64,000 nt of DNA from Sphingopyxis sp. Its GTDB lineage: Bacteria > Pseudomonadota > Alphaproteobacteria > Sphingomonadales > Sphingomonadaceae. Shown here piece by piece: positions 55,048 to 64,000 of the stretch. Location of the stretch: contig NZ_JAEULM010000044.1 in the NCBI RefSeq assembly GCF_016793825.1, positions 434,001-498,000 of the forward strand, given 5' to 3'. The notes under the pieces were generated by a model. That model saw only the letters and a list, made by a program, of their open reading frames with translations, was not told where the DNA came from and searched no databases. Position 1 is the first letter of the stretch, and each line of letters opens with the position of its first letter. The position numbers and the translations under genes are program-made.

Positions 55048-57410
55048 CAGAACGCTTGTCCGATCGAAACATAGACGCTGATCCGGCCTTCGCCGGGTTG
55101 CCGGTCGATCGGTGTGGCGACATCAAGCCGCATCGGACCGAAATTGGTGTAGAAACGTCCGCCGATCCCGGCACCGAAACGCAGGTTGTCGAAGGTCGGG
55201 GTCGATCCGCGATAGACCTGCCCGGCATCGACGAAGCCGACGATCCCGAAATTCCCGAAGCGATAGCGCGCCTCGAACGCCGCCTCGTTCAGGCTGCGGC
55301 CGCCGATCGGATCGTTGTTCGGGTCCTTGGGGCCGAGCTGCTGGTAACCGAAGCCGCGCACCGATCCGCCGCCGCCAGCATAGAAGCGCCGCGAGGGGGC
55401 CAGCCGCTCGCGCGCGGCACCGAGGATCGATCCGACCCGCACCCGTCCGGCAAGCACAATATTGTCGGCGACGGGATAATAGCCGCTGACATCGACCTGC
55501 GAGCGCGCATAGGGTGAAAAACGCCCAGCCAGCGAACCCTCGGGCTGAACCCGGGCCGTGACCCGGAACCCTCTGGTCGGGTCGAGCAGACTGTCGGTGC
55601 GATCGATGCCGACCTGACCGAGCAGGCCGAAGATCGTGTAGAAATCCCGGTTGCGCGCTCCAAGCGCAAAATCATAATCATCCTCGCTCGTCGCGAGCAG
55701 CTCGGCGCCAAAGGCATAGGTCAGCTTCTTTTGCCAGATCGGCGTCGAATCGTAACTGATCTTCGCCGCGACGCGGCCGGTGATCGCCTCGAATGCGTTG
55801 TAGTTGCTGCGCGTCGCTTCGGACACTAGCTCGAAGGTGCGATCGCGCCGACCCGCGTTCGACCGGCGCAGCGTGACGCCGACACCCTGTTCCTGCGTCC
55901 CCACCACCGCCCGCGCGATCAAGGCACCTTCGGGCGGGAAGAAATTGCGATGGGTCCAGCTCCCCTCAAGCCGCAAACCCTCGCCGGTCCCATAGCCGGC
56001 CGTCGCTGCGATCGTGCGCGGGGGCCCCGCTTCCTGCGTGACCATCATCGTCACATATTCGGTACCGTCACCCGCGCTTTCGCCCGTCTTCTGCGGTTCG
56101 ACGGCCACAGCCGAAAAGAGTCCGGTGGCGACGAGGGCCTGGCGCAGATCGTCGGCCATGCGGCTGTCATAAAGGTCGCCGCGCTTGAACCGGGCCAGTA
56201 CGCCGACATGCTTCGCATCGAATGCAAGCTTTCCGGTGGTTTCGATCCCGCCAAAGCGGCCGCGCGGTCCGATTTCGATTGGCAGGGTGTAGACACCGTC
56301 GCCCGTTGCGCCGTCGAGCAGGATATCCCGCTGTCCGACAATCGCGAAGGGATAGCCTTCCTCGGGCAGTTTCAACGCGATCGCAGCCTCGGCACCCTGC
56401 ACGCGCTGCGCCACGATCGGTTCACCGACCGCAAGCGGGAAATTGTCCTGAACCAGCGTCGGCGGGACCGTCGGCGCGGCGTTGAGAATGATATCCGAGA
56501 ATTTGTAACGAACACCCGGCTTTACGTCGATGACGGCGGTGACCGGCTGCCGTCTTGCGTTGGCGCCTTGCGCCTGATCACTGCCCGCCGCATCGCGGTC
56601 ACTGCGATCGATCCGCGTTTCCACAACGCCGTCATAATAGCCCTCCGACGCCAGGATGCGCTGCATCAGGTCGGCGTCGGCGGAAAGACGCGCGCGCACC
56701 ATCGCGATATTGTCCGCCTTGCCATCACCGTCATAAAGTGCCGAGAGGCCGCCAAACAGGTCGGCCAGATCGACGTCGGTGCTGTCGTCGGCACTTGCGA
56801 GCCCGGTAACCTGAACGCTGTAGGGTACGGCGCGATTATCGCCGGCATCTTCGGGCTCGGCGAATTCCACCGGGACGATGTTGAAGCTGTCCAGCGGCGG
56901 CAGCGGCGCCGCCAGCTCGGCGTCAGTGATCGGTGCATCGCCGATCGCCTCGACCGCGTCTCCATCGGCAAGTGCCGGAACCGGCGCGCCGTCGATCGTG
57001 GGCACGTCTCCACCCGTTGTCGAATCGGCGGTAGACACGCCATCCGATTTCGCCACACGCGCCTTGGCCGCTTCGGCCTGCCGCTTTTCGAATTCCGCGA
57101 TTGTTTCGAGCGGCTTGTCGAGTTCGGGGTCATTGTCGGCGCTGATTGCCGGTATCGCATCCCTGAATTCATCGTCCGGGATGATCGGCGCCACTTCGGG
57201 AAGCTGCGCTCCCGGCGGAGGCGGCGTTGGCGCGGCGATATCCTCCACCGGCGAGGCCGCGACGGTCGGCACCACCTTCGGAGGCTCGACCTGCTGTGCA
57301 GACACAGCGGCGGTATGAACAAGACAGAGAAAGGAAGCCGAAAGCGTCAAAAGCCGGCGAATCGGCCGGCCACGCCGATACACGGCACAGGATGGTTCAG
57401 GACAGTACAT
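55047..57410 (-). CDS. tamA: Translocation and assembly module outer-membrane protein TamA
   Basis: A 787-residue BamA-superfamily protein. A signal peptide (ends AVSAQQ) is followed by an unusually long Pro- and acid-rich stretch (about 40-190), then POTRA domains (about 195-425) and a 16-strand barrel. RRFYAGGGGSVRGFGYQQLGP is the conserved loop-6 VRGF motif, and ISVYVSIGQAF ends the last strand with a terminal Phe. It works with TamB, encoded directly downstream. The extended acidic linker is larger than in E. coli TamA. Confidence 0.93.
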   Translation of the reverse strand: MYCPEPSCAVYRRGRPIRRLLTLSASFLCLVHTAAVSAQQVEPPKVVPTVAASPVEDIAAPTPPPPGAQLPEVAPIIPDDEFRDAIPAISADNDPELDKPLETIAEFEKRQAEAAKARVAKSDGVSTADSTTGGDVPTIDGAPVPALADGDAVEAIGDAPITDAELAAPLPPLDSFNIVPVEFAEPEDAGDNRAVPYSVQVTGLASADDSTDVDLADLFGGLSALYDGDGKADNIAMVRARLSADADLMQRILASEGYYDGVVETRIDRSDRDAAGSDQAQGANARRQPVTAVIDVKPGVRYKFSDIILNAAPTVPPTLVQDNFPLAVGEPIVAQRVQGAEAAIALKLPEEGYPFAIVGQRDILLDGATGDGVYTLPIEIGPRGRFGGIETTGKLAFDAKHVGVLARFKRGDLYDSRMADDLRQALVATGLFSAVAVEPQKTGESAGDGTEYVTMMVTQEAGPPRTIAATAGYGTGEGLRLEGSWTHRNFFPPEGALIARAVVGTQEQGVGVTLRRSNAGRRDRTFELVSEATRSNYNAFEAITGRVAAKISYDSTPIWQKKLTYAFGAELLATSEDDYDFALGARNRDFYTIFGLLGQVGIDRTDSLLDPTRGFRVTARVQPEGSLAGRFSPYARSQVDVSGYYPVADNIVLAGRVRVGSILGAARERLAPSRRFYAGGGGSVRGFGYQQLGPKDPNNDPIGGRSLNEAAFEARYRFGNFGIVGFVDAGQVYRGSTPTFDNLRFGAGIGGRFYTNFGPMRLDVATPIDRQPGEGRISVYVSIGQAF

Positions 57411-57628
57411 CAGTCGGCAGCCGCTTGCGCATCTGTGGCTTGCCCGGCTGGAGCGCGCAACCCGTTTTTGTAGCGGTAAAGTCCCGAAACGACGCCATAT
57501 AGCCGGCTACCCCATCCCGTTGCTGGTCAACCAACCAACGAGCATGGGCCCGTGCAGTTCCGTAGGGCAACGGCATGGCGGGCGAATTGCGGGGCGACGC
57601 GCGGGAGCTCGACCCTGGGGTCAGGACC

Positions 57629-58807
57629 CTAGCTGTCGGCTCCGAACAGGTCGCGGCTATAGACCTTGTCGGCCACGTCATCGAGTTCTTCGGACATGCG
57701 ATTGACGATGATGACATCGGCTTCGGCCTTGAAGGCCGCAAGATCGCGAACGACGCGCGAATTGAACAGATGATCCTCGTCGAGCAGAGGCTCGTATACG
57801 ATCACCTCGATGCCCTTGGCCTTGACGCGCTTCATGATGCCCAGAATGCTGCTCGCGCGAAAATTGTCCGACCCCGACTTCATCGCGAGACGGTGGATAC
57901 CCACGACCCGCGGACGACGTTTCAGGATTTCCGACGCGATGAAATCCTTGCGTGTCGTGTTCGACGACACGATCGCCGCGATCAGATTCTGCGGCACTTC
58001 CTTGTAATTGGCCAGCATCTGCTTCGTATCCTTGGGCAGGCAATAGCCGCCGTAGCCGAAGGACGGGTTGTTGTAGAAGCTGCCGATGCGAGGATCGAGG
58101 CACACGCCCTCGATCACCTGGCGCGAATCCACGGCATGCGCGGCGGCATAGGTATCGAGTTCGTTGAAGAAGGCGACGCGCATCGCAAGATAGGTGTTGG
58201 CGAACAGCTTGATCGCTTCCGCCTCGGTATTGCCGGTCTGCAGCACCGCCGCATCGGGTTTGAGCGACCCCTCCAGCAAAAGCTGCGCAAACTCGCTCGC
58301 GCGCGGATGCGTGTTGCCGACGATGATACGCGAGGGATAAAGATTGTCGTGCAGCGCACGCCCCTCACGCAGGAACTCGGGTGAAAAGACGATCGAGTCC
58401 GACCCGGTCTCGGCGCGCATCCGCTCCGTAAAACCAACAGGAATCGTCGATTTTATGACGATCAGCGCCTGCGGCGCGAGCTTCAATGCGTCGGCGATAA
58501 CCGCCTCGACCGTGGTCGTGTTGAAATAATTATTGTCCGGATCATAGTCGGTCGGCGTCGCGACGATGACGAAATCGGCGCCAGTGTAAGCCGCCTCGCG
58601 GTCGGTCGTCGCGATCAGGTTCAGGGGTCGGTTCGCTAGATAATCCTCGATCTCAGGATCGGCGATCGGCGATGTCTTCGCGTTGAGCTGTTCGACCTTG
58701 CGCGTATCGATGTCGAGCGCGACGACCGCGTTACGCTGTGCCAGCAGCACGGCGTTGGACACTCCGACATAACCCGTTCCGACGACGGTGATCTTGACTG
58801 GGGGCAA
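57629..58807 (-). CDS. ugd: UDP-glucose 6-dehydrogenase
   Basis: A 392-residue enzyme of the short Ugd class. Motifs: [20 protein letters not shown] (NAD binding), [63 protein letters not shown] and [16 protein letters not shown] (catalytic Cys). It oxidises UDP-glucose to UDP-glucuronate for polysaccharide or lipid decoration. Very close to E. coli Ugd over its whole length. Alone, with no polysaccharide genes next to it; a short GGGT-CCTG-ACCC hairpin follows the stop. Confidence 0.94.
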   Translation of the reverse strand: MPPVKITVVGTGYVGVSNAVLLAQRNAVVALDIDTRKVEQLNAKTSPIADPEIEDYLANRPLNLIATTDREAAYTGADFVIVATPTDYDPDNNYFNTTTVEAVIADALKLAPQALIVIKSTIPVGFTERMRAETGSDSIVFSPEFLREGRALHDNLYPSRIIVGNTHPRASEFAQLLLEGSLKPDAAVLQTGNTEAEAIKLFANTYLAMRVAFFNELDTYAAAHAVDSRQVIEGVCLDPRIGSFYNNPSFGYGGYCLPKDTKQMLANYKEVPQNLIAAIVSSNTTRKDFIASEILKRRPRVVGIHRLAMKSGSDNFRASSILGIMKRVKAKGIEVIVYEPLLDEDHLFNSRVVRDLAAFKAEADVIIVNRMSEELDDVADKVYSRDLFGADS

Positions 58808-58872
58808 TGATGTTTCCTCTGAAGGCTGGTGCGGCGCCGTCCCTAGCAGGGGGGCGCGTTCGGCTCAACCGA

Positions 58873-60333
58873 TCAGGTTCCGCAAAAGGTCTTGTAGGGC
58901 CCGAATTCCGACGGTGCAGCACCTGCGAACAAGGCCCAGACGGGGCGCGGAACATAGGGATGACGCACGACCTCAAGCAATTCGAGCCATGGCGCGAGGT
59001 CGCCGGCTTCGGCCGCGCCCAGCGCCGCTTCGACCAGATGGTTGCGCGGAATATAGACCGGATTCACCGCATCCATCGCGTCGGCGATTTCAAGCGGGCC
59101 GATCTCCTCACGTTCGATATGCTGCCACCATTCCGCGATCCACGGCGCCATCGCGTCGGGCGCCGACGACAGGCGTTCGAGCAGGCTGCCATCGCCGCGC
59201 AGCAGCATCGCAAGCGCGCGAAAGAAGGACGTAAAATCAATACCCTGAACCTCCAGGGCGTCGAACAGATTGTCGATCAGGGCGGCGGTATCGGTCCCCT
59301 CACCCAGCCCCAGCTTGCGGCGGAGGCGCGCGTGCCAGACCGCACGGAACCGGTCCGGAATCTCGTTGACCAGATCCTTCGCGGTTTCGACATCCGCCGG
59401 ATCGACCGCATGGATTGCCGGCAGCAGAGCCTCCGCAAAGCGCGCCATGTTCCAATGGAGGATCTGGGGCTGTCTGCCATAAGCATAGCGACCATTGGCA
59501 TCGATCGAGCTGAAAACGGTATTGACGGAAAAGCGATCCATGAAGGCGCATGGCCCGTAGTCGATGGTTTCCCCGCTGACCGCGACATTGTCGGTGTTCA
59601 TCACGCCGTGGATGAAACCGATGCCGAGCCAGCGCGCGACGAGATCGCATTGCAGGCCGATGACGCGATTGAGCAAGGCAAGATGCGGGTTTGCGGCCTC
59701 CGACAGGTCGGGGAAATGGCGGCGGACAACATAGTCCGACAATTGCACCACGTGATCGACACCGAAATGGGCGGCAAAAAACTGGAAGGTTCCAACGCGG
59801 ATATGGCTGCTCGCGATACGCGTCAGCACGGCGCCCGGATGCGCCTGTTCGCGCTGGACCCGGTCGCCGGTCGCGACCGCCGCGAGCGAGCGCGTCGTCG
59901 GAACATCCAGCGCCGCCATCGCTTCGGACATCAGATATTCGCGCAGCACCGGTCCGATCGCCGCCTTGCCATCGCCGTTGCGTGAAAAGGGCGTGGGCCC
60001 CGACCCCTTGAGCTGCACATCGAACCGGGCGCCATCAGGGGCGACCAGTTCGCCAAGAAGCAGCGCGCGGCCATCGCCAAGCTGCGGCGAAAAATGCCCG
60101 AACTGATGCCCCGCATATGCGAGCGCGAGGGGATTTGCGCCTTCAGGCGCCTCCTCACCCGAAAATATCCGCGCGAGCTGTTCATCGGCGGCGGCGCCAA
60201 CCTCGATGCCCAGCCGCTCCGCAAGCGCATGGTTGAAAATCAGGAGCTTCGGCGCCGAAGGCTTGGCCGCTTCGGCGGGCGCATAGAAGCCCTCCATGCT
60301 GTCGTGAAAGCTGTTGTCGAACGCGAAATCCAT
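58873..60333 (-). CDS. selO: Protein adenylyltransferase SelO
   Basis: A 486-residue pseudokinase-like enzyme that transfers AMP to Ser, Thr or Tyr of proteins. Conserved parts: LAYAGHQFGHFSPQLGDGRALLLGE, DVQLKGSGPTPFSRNGDGKAAIGPVLREYLMSEAM, ALDVPTTRSLAAVATGD, GFIHGVMNTDNVAVSGETIDYGPCAFMD. The C-terminus ends YKTFCGT, with the conserved Cys that is selenocysteine in animals. In E. coli SelO acts in redox homeostasis. It lies between ugd and hemN on the same strand. Confidence 0.94.
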   Translation of the reverse strand: MDFAFDNSFHDSMEGFYAPAEAAKPSAPKLLIFNHALAERLGIEVGAAADEQLARIFSGEEAPEGANPLALAYAGHQFGHFSPQLGDGRALLLGELVAPDGARFDVQLKGSGPTPFSRNGDGKAAIGPVLREYLMSEAMAALDVPTTRSLAAVATGDRVQREQAHPGAVLTRIASSHIRVGTFQFFAAHFGVDHVVQLSDYVVRRHFPDLSEAANPHLALLNRVIGLQCDLVARWLGIGFIHGVMNTDNVAVSGETIDYGPCAFMDRFSVNTVFSSIDANGRYAYGRQPQILHWNMARFAEALLPAIHAVDPADVETAKDLVNEIPDRFRAVWHARLRRKLGLGEGTDTAALIDNLFDALEVQGIDFTSFFRALAMLLRGDGSLLERLSSAPDAMAPWIAEWWQHIEREEIGPLEIADAMDAVNPVYIPRNHLVEAALGAAEAGDLAPWLELLEVVRHPYVPRPVWALFAGAAPSEFGPYKTFCGT

Positions 60334-60427
60334 GACGCCCTATTTCGAGCGTCGGCGCCGTTTATGCAAGAGGCTGGACGGCTTGTCCGGACGGACTCAA
60401 ATAGCGGCGTCCTGCCTCGTTCTGCCC

Positions 60428-61732
60428 TCAGCGGGGCGCAAGACCGCCCCTGACGCTGTCGAATTCCGCCGCGACGTGCCGGGCGTAGGGCAATCCGTCG
60501 CGGCAGATCGAGAGTGAATGTTCGTCCCATGCGACGAGGCCACGGCGTTCGAATTCGGCGACCGCGTCGCGCACATTCGCAAATTCGGTCTGCTCCACGA
60601 TGGTGCGGCCCGCGCACAGCAGGTCGCGAATGTGCCGAGCCCGCCGTTGCTGGCCGCCATCGACCCGAACCCCGCGCGCGGCGGCGAAGCGGCCTTCGTT
60701 GACAAGGTCGCGATAATGGCCCGAACGCTTTTCGTTCTGGACCAGAAGGTCGGGAAATTTGCTGATCGCACTCGCCCCAAATCCCAGCAGAACGGGGGCG
60801 TCATCATCGGTAAAGCCCTGAAAATTGCGGTTGACCCGCCCCTGTTCCGCCGCGGCCGCAAGCGGATCGTCGGCCCGCGCGAAATGATCGAAGCCGACAG
60901 AAACATAGCCCGCGTCGGTCAGGCGCCGATATCCCAGTTCCGCCTGTTCGAAGCGTAACCGGGCGTCGGGAAGGTTGCGGTCGTCGATGCGGCGCTGGCG
61001 TGGGATCATCTGCGGAAGATGGGCATAACCGAACAACGCGATCCGGCTGGGCGCCAGTCGGATGGCATCGTCGAGTGTCGAATCGAGGTCATCCAGCGAT
61101 TGTTCGGGCAACCCGTACATAAGGTCGAAGTTGATCGCTTCGATATCGCGTAACCGCAGCGAGGCCACGACACGTTCGATATGCGACAGTGGCTGGATCC
61201 GACCGATGGCCTGCTGGACGTGCGGCGCAAAGGTCTGAACGCCCAGGCTGACCCGCGTCACATTTGCCGCTGCAAGGACGAGCGCCCATTCGGACGAAAA
61301 GCCTCTGGGGTCGAGTTCGATCGAAATTTCAGGCCGATGCGCGTCGAACACCGTCAGGGTACGATCGAGCAGACGGACGAATTCGACCGGCGCGAGCGCG
61401 TTGGGGCTGCCGCCGCCAAAAGCGATGCGCCCGACCCGGCCCCGCCCGCCCAGACGTTTCGCGACCATGGCGATTTCCGCGCGTAGCACCGTCAGATAGT
61501 CGGTGAGCCGCTGGCTGCGGCCGGCGGCGCCGGTGTTGCATCCACAGTACCAGCAGATCTGTTCGCAGAAGGGGATATGGATGTAGAGCGAGACGGGCGT
61601 CGCTGCCCCGACGGTATCGAGCGCGCGGGCATAGTCATCGGCGGCGACCGCCTCCTCGAATTCCATCGCGGTGGGATAGCTGGTGTAGCGCGGCACCGGC
61701 TTGGCGAGCAGATCGGGATGATAGGACCACAT
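60428..61732 (-). CDS. hemN: Oxygen-independent coproporphyrinogen III oxidase
   Basis: A 434-residue radical-SAM enzyme. Cluster motif C56-x3-C60-x2-C63-x-C65 in HIPFCEQICWYCGC. GGGSPNAL (SAM), SIELDPRGF, RVSLGVQTF and NFDLMYGLPEQS follow. It makes protoporphyrinogen IX when oxygen is scarce. It is preceded by a perfect FNR box and by cbb3-oxidase maturation genes on the same strand, which fits low-oxygen expression. The final domain ends in the usual HemN winged region. Confidence 0.95.
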   Translation of the reverse strand: MWSYHPDLLAKPVPRYTSYPTAMEFEEAVAADDYARALDTVGAATPVSLYIHIPFCEQICWYCGCNTGAAGRSQRLTDYLTVLRAEIAMVAKRLGGRGRVGRIAFGGGSPNALAPVEFVRLLDRTLTVFDAHRPEISIELDPRGFSSEWALVLAAANVTRVSLGVQTFAPHVQQAIGRIQPLSHIERVVASLRLRDIEAINFDLMYGLPEQSLDDLDSTLDDAIRLAPSRIALFGYAHLPQMIPRQRRIDDRNLPDARLRFEQAELGYRRLTDAGYVSVGFDHFARADDPLAAAAEQGRVNRNFQGFTDDDAPVLLGFGASAISKFPDLLVQNEKRSGHYRDLVNEGRFAAARGVRVDGGQQRRARHIRDLLCAGRTIVEQTEFANVRDAVAEFERRGLVAWDEHSLSICRDGLPYARHVAAEFDSVRGGLAPR

Positions 61733-61740
61733 GCGATGTT

Positions 61741-61780
61741 CTTATGCCGGGCGGCACGGGGCAACATTGATCGGGATCAA
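61741..61780 (-). promoter_or_regulatory. FNR-box promoter of hemN
   Basis: TTGAT-CGGG-ATCAA (61767-61780) is a perfect FNR/Anr consensus site. CATAAG (61746-61741) lies 20 bases downstream on the minus strand as a -10 element. If the start is 7-8 bases after it, the FNR site centres near -41, the class II activating position, and transcription begins within a base or two of the hemN ATG. A leaderless or nearly leaderless message is thus predicted. Confidence 0.82.
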
Positions 61781-61792
61781 CGCGATGCACAT

Positions 61793-62023
61793 TCAGCAAC
61801 AGTTACGGCGAGGATCGCCGTTCTTTCCGCGTCGTTCCGCGACGACGTGACACGCCTTCGCGCATTCGCGCCGCGGCTGGGGAGTCAGGGGCGACCCCGG
61901 CACGATCATCAGGTGCATGGCACCCCCGCACGCCCGGATCGTCAGCGCGCGCGCCTCGCCGATTGTCGGCGACTGCATCAGCGCAGCCGCTGCCAGCATG
62001 GCGGCGCTCCGGCGAACCGTCAT
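61793..62023 (-). CDS. Small secreted Cys-rich protein after ccoS
   Basis: A 76-residue protein with an N-terminal hydrophobic segment (RRSAAMLAAAALMQSPTIGEARA), a probable signal peptide. The mature part has cysteines in RACGGAMHLMIV, ECAKACHVV and a closing NCC. The start overlaps the ccoS stop (ATGA), so it is translated with the cbb3 maturation genes. The CxxxC-H group could bind copper or haem. I recognise no family, and its regular place after ccoS deserves checking. Confidence 0.6.
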   Translation of the reverse strand: MTVRRSAAMLAAAALMQSPTIGEARALTIRACGGAMHLMIVPGSPLTPQPRRECAKACHVVAERRGKNGDPRRNCC

Positions 62024-62175
62024 GCCTCCCCCTCCTCTTCGTCCTCGACAAAAATGCGCAGCGCTGCACCGTCGAGGTCCTCAAGTTGTCCCGATCGCAG
62101 CGACCAGAAGAAGGCGACGAGGCCCAACAGGCCGAGGCCGAGCGCAATCGGGATCAGGAAGACGAGGCCATTCAC
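62020..62175 (-). CDS. ccoS: cbb3-type oxidase assembly protein CcoS
   Basis: A 51-residue protein starting at a GTG: one membrane segment (about 4-24: LVFLIPIALGLGLLGLVAFFW), then SLRSGQLEDLDGAALRIFVEDEEE. The S-G-Q-(F/L)-x-D-x-x-x-x-x-x-R-I-x-x-D ending is the CcoS signature. It overlaps the fixI stop (GTGA). CcoS is needed to put haem and copper into the cbb3 oxidase. It was too short for a simple ORF cut-off and was found by reading the gap. Confidence 0.9.
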   Translation of the reverse strand: MNGLVFLIPIALGLGLLGLVAFFWSLRSGQLEDLDGAALRIFVEDEEEGEA

Positions 62176-64000
62176 CGGATTGCTCGTTTCAGTCGCAGGG
62201 CGTTACCGACCACGATCAGCGACGAACCCGACATGGCGATTGCCGCCACAAGCGGCGTGACAAGACCCATGAAAGCCAGCGGAACCGCGACGACGTTATA
62301 GCCGATGGCCGCCATGAAATTCTGCCGGACGATCGCCTGCGTCCGCCGCGCCATGCGTATCGTATCGACCACGGGCATCAGCCGGTCGCCAAGGAAGATG
62401 CAGTCGGCGGCATTCTTTCCCACATCGCTTGCCGATCCCGGCGCCATCGAAGCATGGCCTGCGGCCAGAGCCGGTCCGTCGTTGAGACCGTCGCCGAGCA
62501 TCAGGACCTTGTGCCCCAGGCCGGCCTGACGTTCGATTGCGGCCAGCTTGTCCTGCGGGCTCATCGCCGTCTGCGCCGTAAGGCCCAGCGCGCGCGCGAC
62601 GGGCGCAACCGCTTCGGCCCGATCGCCCGACAGGATCATCGCATCGAGCCCCTCGCCGCGCAGAGCGTCAATCGCCGCGTGGGCGTCAGGACGCAGGCGA
62701 TCGGCGAAGCGAACGACTGCGACCGACTTGCCATCGACGGCAAGTTCGGTCGCAAGCGCATCGCCGACATCGCCGCCTTGCGGGCGCCCCAGCGTCACGA
62801 TGCTGCCGGCCCACCGCGCCTCGACCCCGAACCCGGGAGTTTCGCGAAGCGATGTGACCTCGACCGGCCGCGTATCGCCCGCCGATATCCCCCGCGTCAG
62901 GGCTTCGCTGAGCGGGTGACGGCTCGCCTGCGCCAGAGCGAGGATCAGCGACTTGATCCCGATGTCGAACCGGTCAAGGTCCACCGCCTCCGGCCGGCCC
63001 AGCGTCAATGTGCCGGTCTTGTCAACCAGCGCAAGATCGACCTCGGCCAGCCGTTCGAGCGCCGAACCGTCCTTGATCAGTACCCCGCGTCGCATCAGGG
63101 CGCCCGCTGCGACGATTTGTGCCGCAGGTACGGCAAGGCCGAGCGCGCAGGGACACGTGATGATAAGGACTGCCGCGGCGATCAGCAGGCTGTGATGCCA
63201 GCCGGCGCCGGCGATCATCCACCCCGCGAACGCCATGATGGCGAGGCAGTGCACCGCTGGCGCGTAGAGCCGCGCCGCGCGGTCGGCGATGCGGACATAG
63301 CGCGATTTTCCCTGTGCGGCTTCGCCCATCAGGCGCGCGATGTCGGCGAGCGCGGTGTCGCCCCCCGCCGCGGTGACGCGAACATGGACGGGCGCATCGA
63401 GGTTGAGCGTACCCGCATGAACGCGGTCGTCGGGATGAACCGCCTGCGGCGCACTTTCGCCGGTCAGCAGCGAAAGGTCGAGCCGACTGGATCCACCGAC
63501 AACAACCCCGTCCGCGGCCAGTCTTTCCCCCGCGGCGACGAGCATCACCATGTCGGGTTCGATGACGGTCGCATCGACCCACCGGCTGCGGCCGCCGCCG
63601 TCGATCACCATCGCCCCGGTTCCCATGTTGCGAAGCAGCGCCGTGACGCCGCCCCGCGCGCGGTCGCGCATCACGCTGTCGAGCCATCGCCCGCAAAGAA
63701 GGAAGAAGAGCAGCATCGCGGCACCGTCGAAATAGGCGTGCGGGCCGCCTGTCGCGGTTTCATACAGACTGATCGCGCAGACAAGCAGGACGCCGATGCT
63801 GATCGGCACATCCATGTTGGTCCGTCCGTGCCGGACCGCGCGCCAGGCCGAACGAAAGAAGGTCCGTCCCGCGTACGCCACCGTCGGCAGGGCGATCAGC
63901 GCCGACAACCAGTGAAAAAGATCGCGCGTCGCACCCATCGCGCCCGACCAGACCGACACCGACAGCAACATGATATTCATCATCGCAAAGCCCGACACGG
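62172..64000 (-). CDS. fixI: FixI/CcoI copper-transporting P-type ATPase (partial, N-terminus off the window)
   Basis: At least 609 residues of the C-terminal part are visible. P1B-ATPase motifs: LTGESAP (actuator), IITCPCALGLAVP (CPC metal site in the membrane), DKTGTLTLGRP (phosphorylated Asp), ASRHPLSEAL (HP motif), LGDGLNDGPAL (hinge). It moves copper into the periplasm for cbb3-oxidase assembly. The overlap with ccoS supports the FixI/CcoI identity over other copper pumps. The N-terminal metal-binding domain, and probably ccoG/H upstream, lie beyond 64000. Confidence 0.92.
   Translation of the reverse strand, partial: VSGFAMMNIMLLSVSVWSGAMGATRDLFHWLSALIALPTVAYAGRTFFRSAWRAVRHGRTNMDVPISIGVLLVCAISLYETATGGPHAYFDGAAMLLFFLLCGRWLDSVMRDRARGGVTALLRNMGTGAMVIDGGGRSRWVDATVIEPDMVMLVAAGERLAADGVVVGGSSRLDLSLLTGESAPQAVHPDDRVHAGTLNLDAPVHVRVTAAGGDTALADIARLMGEAAQGKSRYVRIADRAARLYAPAVHCLAIMAFAGWMIAGAGWHHSLLIAAAVLIITCPCALGLAVPAAQIVAAGALMRRGVLIKDGSALERLAEVDLALVDKTGTLTLGRPEAVDLDRFDIGIKSLILALAQASRHPLSEALTRGISAGDTRPVEVTSLRETPGFGVEARWAGSIVTLGRPQGGDVGDALATELAVDGKSVAVVRFADRLRPDAHAAIDALRGEGLDAMILSGDRAEAVAPVARALGLTAQTAMSPQDKLAAIERQAGLGHKVLMLGDGLNDGPALAAGHASMAPGSASDVGKNAADCIFLGDRLMPVVDTIRMARRTQAIVRQNFMAAIGYNVVAVPLAFMGLVTPLVAAIAMSGSSLIVVGNALRLKRAIR

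Noticed and set aside
57397-57741. Possible 114-residue minus-strand protein between ugd and tamA
   Set aside because: It overlaps the 3' end of ugd in another frame and the tamA start, and shows no domain.

Overview
The window is a 64 kb stretch of GC-rich alphaproteobacterial chromosome. Gene content points to the Sphingomonadales (Sphingopyxis or a near relative): a DUF1214/DUF1254 pair, cyoABCD-SURF1-RegB/RegA, a FixI-CcoS-HemN run, and the G-rich palindromic repeats common in that group. The genus is inferred from gene style, not proven.

Positions 1 to about 5576 are the right end of an integrated element. It holds a ParB-like gene cut by the window edge, a PAPS-reductase/PP-loop ATPase family gene, a ParD/ParE toxin-antitoxin pair, a small unknown gene and a large serine recombinase whose last codons run antisense into a tRNA-Arg(ACG) gene, the probable attachment site. 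The ParB-like and PP-loop genes share an upstream leader, GAGAGTGAGAG-N14-CGTGACGGGCT-N48-ATG, with identical spacing in both copies. This is the most unusual signal in the window.

5.6-13.2 kb (minus strand): DUF1254, DUF1214, pyruvate phosphate dikinase, and a glyQ-DUF559-glyS operon. The DUF559 nuclease-like gene is wedged between the two synthetase subunits, bounded by inverted copies of a palindromic repeat. A second repeat pair sits in frame inside glyS. 13.3-20.5 kb: an XRE regulator and membrane protein, two tandem TraB/GumN proteins, rplY-pth, a P-loop kinase-like protein, two small secreted proteins, a CAP protein and ychF. 20.5-23.5 kb: a probable metal or thiol response cluster (MerR regulator with a 19-bp-spacer promoter, glutaredoxin-MauE fusion, small Cys protein, His/Met-rich outer-membrane protein). 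23.6-33.4 kb: phoD, mutL, the rod-shape operon mreBCD-mrdA-rodA, and tRNA-Lys(CTT).

33.8-38.6 kb: a membrane-anchored LuxR-type regulator, a RadC-like protein, a winged-helix protein and two acyl-CoA dehydrogenases. 38.6-46.3 kb (minus strand): a bo3-type quinol oxidase operon, cyoABCD, tightly followed by SURF1, the redox-responsive pair RegB/RegA and a LysR regulator. 46.5-49.8 kb: an MFS carrier, mobA and a HerA-like ATPase. 49.8-57.4 kb (minus strand): tamA-tamB-lipoprotein, then a yybP-ykoY (Mn2+) riboswitch controlling a TMEM165/GDT1-family exporter; the riboswitch overlaps the lipoprotein stop codon. 57.6-64 kb (minus strand): ugd, selO, hemN behind a perfect FNR box, and the end of the cbb3-oxidase maturation operon (fixI, ccoS, a small Cys protein). 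Respiration is a recurring theme: both terminal-oxidase systems, haem synthesis, and redox sensing by RegB and FNR.

No rRNA, CRISPR array or insertion sequence was seen. The only gene-free stretch over 300 bases is 33391-33762.
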